A stretch of 10,373 bases of DNA, from contig JBKJTP010000246.1 in NCBI GenBank assembly GCA_046590195.1, positions 1-10,373 of the forward strand, given 5' to 3'. This DNA is from JBKJTP01 sp046590195. GTDB lineage: Bacteria > Bacteroidota > Ignavibacteria > Palsa-1295. The position numbers were made by a program, and so were the translations under genes. Below are positions 5,061-10,373 of this stretch, one piece after another (position 1 is the first letter of the stretch; each line of letters begins with the position of its first letter). The notes under the pieces were generated by a model, which searched no databases, had not been told where the DNA came from, and saw nothing but the letters and a program-made list of their open reading frames with translations.

Positions 5061-7343
5061 ATGTTCGATCTCAAACGTGCCCTCACGAGCGGTTCACTGC
5101 TTGCATTGCTTCTGGTCGCAAGCTCACCGCTGGCTTCATTTGGTCAAAGTTACCGGTTGGTCTCTAACAACGAAGTAGACGTTATCCAGTATAGCAGTAC
5201 TACGCTGCTGACGCCATATGCAAAGTTCACCGTCGACAAAGCAGCACTAGCTGAGATCAGGCGTTCAAGCACCGTCGAGATCAAGGGCTTACCGTTGGTA
5301 GCGGTTGGCTCTACCGATCCGAAGCTGGTCGATCTCGAACTCACCGAGTTCTCAGTCCTTGCACCGAACGCTGTACTAATCGTTACGACCGCAGATGGCG
5401 TTGAGGCTGGCCCTCAGCCGACCGTGAAATTGTACCGCGGCAAAGTTAAGGGCATTGATGGTTCTACCGCGTACCTTGCAATCGGAACAGAGAAGATCAC
5501 AGGTCGCATCGCAACTCCAGAAGCTGACTTCAGTGTCGGCTATGAGATAGCCGCAGATAGGTCATTGATCGCTACGATCGCTGACGTTCGCAGCATTCCA
5601 CAGAGCCTTGCATCGGCTCAGTGTGAGGTCACCGACGATCTTCGTTACGCACCGAACGGCATCAAGACCGCACCGGTCAGCAATCCGAAACAGTCGAAGA
5701 TGGCGAAGCCACAAGCTGGCGCATCGGTTGCGGCAGAGATGGCAATCGAGTGTGACTTTGAAACGTATGAGCACTTCGGCAGCAACGAGCAGACCGTTAC
5801 CGATTGGGTGATAGCTCGCATGGGTGCGATCACGACGGTGTACGAGAACGAGGTCGGCTGTGCGCTTCAGATCTCGAATCTCAATATCTATAAGGTAGCA
5901 GATCCATATCCTACGGTAGGTGGTATCGATCCATTGCTCCAGGCCTTCACTAGTCATTGGTCTAAGAACAAGGGCGGTGTCAAGCGTACGATCGCTCATC
6001 TCTTCAGCCGCCAGGCCTTTGAGAATCCGAACTACTCTTCGGGTCTCGCATGGCTTAACGTGCTGTGCAATAAGAACATCGGTTATGCTGTAACCCGCAT
6101 ATGGGGTAGTGAGCAATTCCCGACGATCGATGAAGGAGTTATCGCCCACGAGATCGGGCATAACTTCGGCTCGCAGCATACGCACAACTGTCAGCAGTGG
6201 GGTGTCGCGATCGATTCGTGCGTACCGGCAGAGGGCGATTGCTTTGCTGGATCGAAGAAGGTCAAGGGTACGATCATGAGCTACTGTGATCAGAAGTCGT
6301 TCAGCTTCGGCAATCGCGTCAGGGACTTCCTCATCGCGCAGGTCGAAGGTACGGAGTGTCTCGTGCCGGTCGGCACGGTCACGGGCGCGATTACGATCCT
6401 GACGAACAATCTCCCGATCTCTGGCGTAAAGCTGAATGACACCAAGGATACCACGATCGTAGGATTCTTCGACAATGACGCATCGATCGCGCAAAGCGTA
6501 TTGACTGCTACATTGACTGGAAGCTCCGACTTTGAGATCGTCTCACCGACGTTCCCGCTCTCGATCCCGGCTCGAAAGACTGCCGACCTGACGATCCGTT
6601 TCACGGCATCTTCTGAAGATCTTCAACAAGCGATGATCACCTTTGGGCTCGAGGGCTCCGACCCGGTCGAGGTGCTCAATCTTACCGGAAGCACTGCGCC
6701 TAGCGGAGGTGGTGATGGCAAGCCGCTCGGATTCCCGATGACCGGGCGCAACATCGCTTGGGGCGAGAAGATGGTAGGTGTATCGAATGACACGATCATT
6801 AAGGTCCAGAACAAGACCAACGCAACGATATCGACGCTTCAGCCGAAGTGGGATCCTACGACGAATACTGCTTTCACGATCATCGGTAGCAAGCTTCTGA
6901 CGATCCCTGCAGGCGGTACTGCTGATCTCAAGATCAGCTTCAAGGCTCCGGCGAACAGGCAGTATGCAGCAAAGCTGATCATTCCTTTCGGTTCGGGTCA
7001 GGATACACTGTCGCTCAGTGGCACAGGTTCGTTCAATCCGGGCGGCGGTTCTGGCGTTGGCTCACCAGCCCATCTGAACATTGATATGATGGCTCAGCCA
7101 AACCCGTTCACCTCAACGGTATCTGTAGCACTGACCTTGCCGAGCGAACTCCTTGGCAAGTCGATCTCAGTCGAAGTATTCAACGTTCTCGGTACGAGCG
7201 TGAGCAGCCTTTACGGCGGGAAGATCAATAGCGATAAACTTCAACTCGACTGGAAGCCGGACGGAGTTGATGCAGGCACCTATTACGTTGTTGCTCGCGT
7301 AGATGACGCGGTCCTGACACGAAAGATAGTTTACAAGCACTAA
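5061..7343 (+). CDS. Secreted metzincin zinc metalloprotease with T9SS sorting domain
   Basis: This is a 760-residue secreted protease. Residues 1-28 form a signal peptide (cleavage near SFG/Q). A pro-region follows to about 225. The catalytic domain (about 226-430) carries the zinc motif HEIGHNFGSQH (residues 363-373: three histidine ligands, catalytic E364) and a Met-turn IMSYC with M406, placing it among reprolysin-like (M12B-type) metzincins. Several cysteines around the site suggest disulphides. Two beta-sandwich domains follow (about 441-545 and 555-660). They resemble ASH/choice-of-anchor-D domains and are joined by glycine-rich linkers. Residues 674-760 are a type IX sorting domain (PNPF at 680-683, VFNVLG, GTYYVVARV, final KIVYKH). 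It is likely exported to the cell surface or medium; its substrate is unknown. The ATG lacks a Shine-Dalgarno. It has its own promoter and terminator. Confidence 0.93.
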   Translation: MFDLKRALTSGSLLALLLVASSPLASFGQSYRLVSNNEVDVIQYSSTTLLTPYAKFTVDKAALAEIRRSSTVEIKGLPLVAVGSTDPKLVDLELTEFSVLAPNAVLIVTTADGVEAGPQPTVKLYRGKVKGIDGSTAYLAIGTEKITGRIATPEADFSVGYEIAADRSLIATIADVRSIPQSLASAQCEVTDDLRYAPNGIKTAPVSNPKQSKMAKPQAGASVAAEMAIECDFETYEHFGSNEQTVTDWVIARMGAITTVYENEVGCALQISNLNIYKVADPYPTVGGIDPLLQAFTSHWSKNKGGVKRTIAHLFSRQAFENPNYSSGLAWLNVLCNKNIGYAVTRIWGSEQFPTIDEGVIAHEIGHNFGSQHTHNCQQWGVAIDSCVPAEGDCFAGSKKVKGTIMSYCDQKSFSFGNRVRDFLIAQVEGTECLVPVGTVTGAITILTNNLPISGVKLNDTKDTTIVGFFDNDASIAQSVLTATLTGSSDFEIVSPTFPLSIPARKTADLTIRFTASSEDLQQAMITFGLEGSDPVEVLNLTGSTAPSGGGDGKPLGFPMTGRNIAWGEKMVGVSNDTIIKVQNKTNATISTLQPKWDPTTNTAFTIIGSKLLTIPAGGTADLKISFKAPANRQYAAKLIIPFGSGQDTLSLSGTGSFNPGGGSGVGSPAHLNIDMMAQPNPFTSTVSVALTLPSELLGKSISVEVFNVLGTSVSSLYGGKINSDKLQLDWKPDGVDAGTYYVVARVDDAVLTRKIVYKH

Positions 7344-7350
7344 GCTTTAC

Positions 7351-7376
7351 AAAGGCGGCTTGTAGCCGCCTTTTTT
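7351..7376 (+). terminator. Intrinsic terminator after the metalloprotease gene
   Basis: GGCGGCT (7354-7360), loop TGT, AGCCGCC (7364-7370), extended by AAA/TTT to a 10-bp stem and followed by a run of six T then GTTTT. It starts 7 bases after the stop codon. This is a textbook rho-independent terminator separating the protease from aspS. Confidence 0.9.
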
Positions 7377-7411
7377 GTTTTGGTACTCATCAGTGGTCTC
7401 TCACACAGCAG

Positions 7412-7419
7412 TATTTTTG
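7412..7419 (+). promoter_or_regulatory. Possible Bacteroidota-type -7 element upstream of aspS
   Basis: TATTTTTG matches TAnnTTTG and lies 30 bases before the aspS ATG, just after the upstream terminator, so a promoter is needed about here. I see no convincing upstream -33 or -35 box, so the exact position is uncertain. Confidence 0.35.
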
Positions 7420-7449
7420 TAACTACTGTAATATCTCACTAATTACGTA

Positions 7450-9228
7450 ATGCAATTTCGTCAGCGTACTCATTATGCCGGGACCTTACGGTCGGCAAAC
7501 ATCGGAGAAAAGATCGTCGTCAATGGCTGGGTCGATGGTAATCGCGATCTTGGCGGACTGCTCTTCTTCGACGTACGAGATCGCTCGGGCAAATTGCAGT
7601 GCGTCATTGAGCCGACACCCGCGACAGAGATGCTCTACGAAGAGGGAAGAACGCTTCGGTCGGAGTTCGTCGTATCTGTTGAAGGCACATTGCGTCAGCG
7701 TGAGAAACCGAACGCGAAGATGGTGACAGGTGACGTGGAAATGGTCGTCACAGCACTTGAGATCCTGAATGCTTCAGAGGTGCCGCCATTCGAGATCAAA
7801 GATGAAGTTACAGCGAACGAAGATCTCCGATTGCGGTATCGGTATCTCGATCTTCGCCGTACGACGCTTCAGCAGAACCTGATCGCACGACACAAGATCT
7901 GTCAATCCATTCGGCGCTATTTCGATGAGCGAGGATTTCTCGAGATCGAGACACCTGTCTTGATGAGAGCAACTCCAGAAGGTGCTCGCGATTTCCTCGT
8001 GCCGAGTAGATTGCACAAGGGTTCGTTCTATGCACTACCACAATCGCCACAGCTCTATAAGCAGATCCTGATGGTAGCAGGTCTCGACCGCTACTTCCAG
8101 ATCGTCAAGTGCTTTCGCGATGAGGATCTCCGTGCAGATCGTCAGCCGGAGTTCACGCAGCTCGACGTGGAGATGAGCTTCCCGACCGAGGAGATCGTCT
8201 ATGAAGTGATGGAGAACTGTCTCGTGCGCGTCTGGGAAGATCTCGGCATGAAGCTGCCATCGCCGTTCATCAGATTGAGCTACCACGAAGCGATGTCGCG
8301 ATTCGGTACCGATAAGCCAGATCTGCGCTACGGACTTGAGATCGTGACGCTGACCGAGTTCATTCGCGGCAAGACCGACTTCGCTGTATTCGCAACTGCA
8401 CTCGAGAAGCGCAAAGGTACGATCGGAGCTGTCGTTGCTACAGGCGGAGCAGAGTGGTCGCGCAAGCAGATCGATACACTGACCGATCATGCCAAGATCT
8501 ATGGTGCTGGCGGAATGGTGTGGATCAAGGTCACGAATGATGGCATCGATTCAAGCGCGAAGAAATTCTTGTCCGAAGATCTGCTCAAGGATATCGTCGC
8601 AGGAAGCGGTGCAAAGCCAGGTGATCTCATCTGTGTCATCTCGCATCAGGATTGGGAGCGTTGCTACACGATCCTTGGCGCACTCCGTATCGAACTCGCA
8701 AAGCGTCTCGAATTGCTCAAGGGGAAAGAGAAGCAGTTTGCGCCTGCATGGGTCACCAACTTCCCGATGTTCGAAGAAGTCGGCGAGACCGGCCAGTTCA
8801 ACTCAAAGCATCACCCGTTCACATCTCCGGATCTTCACGACTGGCAGAACAAGGAGCACGCTGGACTCGGTGATATCCGGGCTCGAGCATATGATATTGT
8901 ACTCAACGGCTACGAACTCGGTTCAGGCTCCATCCGAATCCATGATCGCGGGCTTCAAGAACAGGTCTTCGCGATGCTCGGTCTGACACCTGAGCAGCAG
9001 GAGGAGAAGTTCGGCTTTCTGTTGCAGGCATTCCAGTACGGTACGCCTCCGCACGGCGGTATGGCGCTTGGCATCGACCGTATCGCGATGATCGCCTGCG
9101 GCACCGACAATATCCGTGATGTCATCGCGTTCCCGAAGACGACCAGCATGCAAAGTCTGATGGACAATGCTCCTTCGGCCATCGAGGTCGATCAGCTCCG
9201 TGAGCTTCATATCCAGACGATCGAGTAG
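7450..9228 (+). CDS. aspS: Aspartyl-tRNA synthetase
   Basis: This class II synthetase charges tRNA-Asp with aspartate in the cytoplasm. At 592 residues it is the bacterial long form. Order: N-terminal OB-fold anticodon-binding domain (about 1-110); motif 1 around FLEIETPVLMRATPEGARDF; motif 2 FRDEDLRADRQPEFTQLD (222-239); a GAD-type insertion (about 290-400); and motif 3 ALGIDRIAM with R544. At the position equivalent to His31 of the non-discriminating Pseudomonas enzyme it has leucine (L34 in GNRDLGG). At the Gly83 equivalent it appears to have lysine (K86). Both are the residues of discriminating enzymes, so it probably does not mischarge tRNA-Asn; the second alignment crosses a two-residue gap and is less certain. 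The ATG lies after a terminator, and no Shine-Dalgarno is obvious. Confidence 0.98.
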   Translation: MQFRQRTHYAGTLRSANIGEKIVVNGWVDGNRDLGGLLFFDVRDRSGKLQCVIEPTPATEMLYEEGRTLRSEFVVSVEGTLRQREKPNAKMVTGDVEMVVTALEILNASEVPPFEIKDEVTANEDLRLRYRYLDLRRTTLQQNLIARHKICQSIRRYFDERGFLEIETPVLMRATPEGARDFLVPSRLHKGSFYALPQSPQLYKQILMVAGLDRYFQIVKCFRDEDLRADRQPEFTQLDVEMSFPTEEIVYEVMENCLVRVWEDLGMKLPSPFIRLSYHEAMSRFGTDKPDLRYGLEIVTLTEFIRGKTDFAVFATALEKRKGTIGAVVATGGAEWSRKQIDTLTDHAKIYGAGGMVWIKVTNDGIDSSAKKFLSEDLLKDIVAGSGAKPGDLICVISHQDWERCYTILGALRIELAKRLELLKGKEKQFAPAWVTNFPMFEEVGETGQFNSKHHPFTSPDLHDWQNKEHAGLGDIRARAYDIVLNGYELGSGSIRIHDRGLQEQVFAMLGLTPEQQEEKFGFLLQAFQYGTPPHGGMALGIDRIAMIACGTDNIRDVIAFPKTTSMQSLMDNAPSAIEVDQLRELHIQTIE

Positions 9229-9287
9229 GCCATCCGGACAGCAGGGGCGGGATTCTGTACTTTCCCTAGGAGCTATCCCGGGCGATT

Positions 9288-9788
9288 GTGCTGTTAACCT
9301 TCAACCTATTCGGTCGATCCGAGCGTGGTCGCTCTGAGAATATCCCTAACAGCAATCTTTTGGTCCACGAGCTGAAGCGGTCACTTTTCCTATCCATCAT
9401 CGTCCTCATCATGGGCTTCGCTGATCTAGCGAACGCTCAGGATACGACCGTTGTACAGACCGACACGACAGGCGCTGGGGGAGAACTTCGTCCACGCCGG
9501 GGCAGCTACATCATCGAGACGTATCCTAGCCCTGCACGTGCTGGGCAGAACATCATCATCCAGTTCTATAACCACAATCCGCAGGACTTAGCCTGTGATA
9601 TTCTGGATCTGCATGGCCGTCCGGTCATCATCGTCCAGCAGCGGACTTTCCTTGCGAACGGTTTACATCGCTTATCTTTGCCATCGAATAAGCTCTCGTC
9701 GGGAGTTTATTTCATTCGTCTCAGGACCTATACTCCGGCTGGCAAGCTCGAAGAGGTCCAGAGTTATCGATTCATGATCGCGCGATGA
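9288..9788 (+). CDS. Short secreted protein consisting mainly of a T9SS-type C-terminal sorting domain
   Basis: From the GTG at 9288 this is 166 residues. A TTG at 9360 would give 142 residues and a tidier signal peptide (VHELKRSLFLSIIVLIMG, cleavage after DLANA), so the start is uncertain; there is no in-frame ATG before the signal peptide. After cleavage comes a polar linker of about 25 residues (TTVVQTDTTG and an RPRR stretch), then a domain of about 90 residues. This domain has the type IX sorting pattern: ETYPSPARAGQ (PSP in place of PNP), CDILDLHGRPV, GLHRLSLPSNKLSSGVYFIRL and a closing YRFMIAR. Such domains normally end large cargo proteins; here there is no passenger. The next gene starts 17 bases downstream, so the two are probably co-transcribed. 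Its function is unknown. Confidence 0.75.
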   Translation: MLLTFNLFGRSERGRSENIPNSNLLVHELKRSLFLSIIVLIMGFADLANAQDTTVVQTDTTGAGGELRPRRGSYIIETYPSPARAGQNIIIQFYNHNPQDLACDILDLHGRPVIIVQQRTFLANGLHRLSLPSNKLSSGVYFIRLRTYTPAGKLEEVQSYRFMIAR

Positions 9789-9805
9789 TCAATCAGTAAA
9801 CGCAC

Positions 9806-10373
9806 ATGGGCAATATTACTCGCTGGATCTTCGGACTTGCCTTGACACTCGTCTTCACATCGAATGTCATGGCTCAGAGCAGAGTTGAGGGCAAAGATTT
9901 CTGGCTTGCATTTCCACAGAATGCGAAGTATGAGTTCGGACAGACGATCAAACATTACATCGTTGTGACCGCGCTTGAGTCAGCCGAGGTCACAGTGACC
10001 GCGCCTGCCATGACTAAGACGGGAAAGAGCTTGGCCCCAGCCATAAAGTTGAAGAAAGGGGAGTCGCATACATTTGACCTTGATACAGCCCTTCAGTGCC
10101 TTACTTCAGAGAAGATCGACGATAAAGGAATACTTGTGAGTTCTACGGGTCAGATCACCGTCATTGCGTCCTCGACACGCAAGGCGAGTAATGATTCGTA
10201 TCGTATCATGCCTGCTCCAGCTCTTGGAAAAGAGTATATGGTTATCGGATATGATGCACCAGCCACAGACCCATCCTTCACGTCGCAGTTCAATGTGATA
10301 GCAACAGAGAACAACACGAAGGTTACGATCCATTTACCGTCGTCGACGAAGTCTGGCCGCAAACGGTGTGAGA
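9806..10373 (+). CDS. IgGFc-binding-like secreted protein, N-terminal part
   Basis: The ATG at 9806 opens a frame of 189 codons that runs off the right edge. Residues 1-23 are a signal peptide ending VMA/Q. The mature start EGKDFWLAFPQN (28-39), then GILVSSTGQITVIA (108-121), PAPALGKEYMVIGY (136-149) and SQFNVIATENNTKVTI (160-175) match the N-terminal domain named after the human IgGFc-binding protein. That domain is common at the start of long secreted proteins in Bacteroidota and related groups. The name does not imply IgG binding here. Such proteins often carry Ig-like or ASH domains and a T9SS sorting domain further on, but that part lies outside the window. It is probably in one operon with the gene at 9288. 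No Shine-Dalgarno is visible. Confidence 0.85.
   Translation, partial: MGNITRWIFGLALTLVFTSNVMAQSRVEGKDFWLAFPQNAKYEFGQTIKHYIVVTALESAEVTVTAPAMTKTGKSLAPAIKLKKGESHTFDLDTALQCLTSEKIDDKGILVSSTGQITVIASSTRKASNDSYRIMPAPALGKEYMVIGYDAPATDPSFTSQFNVIATENNTKVTIHLPSSTKSGRKRCE

Noticed and set aside
5562..6494. 310-residue open frame opposite the metalloprotease gene
   Set aside because: It is a shadow of codon bias in the protease frame. The protease side has the zinc motif, Met-turn, signal peptide and sorting domain; the shadow is arginine- and aspartate-rich without motifs.
9248..9280. Inverted repeat CGGGAT/ATCCCG after aspS as a terminator
   Set aside because: The 6-bp stem has a 21-base loop and no following T run, so it does not meet the pattern of an intrinsic terminator. 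No clear aspS terminator was found.

Overview
The window looks like chromosomal DNA of a Bacteroidota-type (FCB group) bacterium, possibly from the Ignavibacteria/Kapaibacteria side. This placement is an inference. It rests on two proteins that end in type IX secretion (T9SS) sorting-like domains, on Bacteroidota-type secreted protein families (a metzincin protease with a C-terminal sorting domain, an IgGFc-binding-like protein, a repeat-rich surface protein), on start codons that mostly lack a Shine-Dalgarno sequence, and on promoter motifs of the TAnnTTTG / TATATT kind. I see no prophage, transposase, CRISPR array, tRNA or rRNA.

Layout. Positions 1-2287 (minus strand) hold most of a large secreted repeat protein that runs off the left edge. 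Positions 2288-3230 contain no gene. They hold the minus-strand gene's probable sigma70-type promoter (2605-2633) with a roughly 310-nt structured leader, then a 300-bp mosaic of short repeats (2707-3063), then the leader of the ribosomal protein genes. That leader includes a convincing autoregulatory L1-binding hairpin (3169-3216). Next come rplK (L11) and rplA (L1), closed by a perfect-stem terminator. They stand apart from their usual neighbours secE-nusG and rplJ-rplL-rpoBC.

Positions 4555-4911 encode a small unrecognised secreted protein. Positions 5061-7343 encode a 760-residue zinc metalloprotease with a T9SS sorting domain, its own promoter and a terminator. Positions 7450-9228 encode aspartyl-tRNA synthetase. 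Positions 9288-9788 encode a short protein that is little more than a signal peptide and a T9SS-type C-terminal domain. Seventeen bases later an IgGFc-binding-like secreted protein begins (9806) and runs off the right edge.

The genes mix two themes: translation (L11, L1, AspRS) and cell-surface or secreted proteins (the other five). Promoter and terminator placement suggests mostly short independent units: rplK-rplA; 4555-4911; the protease; aspS; and the pair 9288/9806. I found no coherent new multi-gene system. The points most worth following up are the L1 leader on a detached rplK-rplA operon, the repeat mosaic upstream of it, the long structured leader of the surface-protein gene, and the sorting-domain-only protein beside the IgGFc-binding-like gene.
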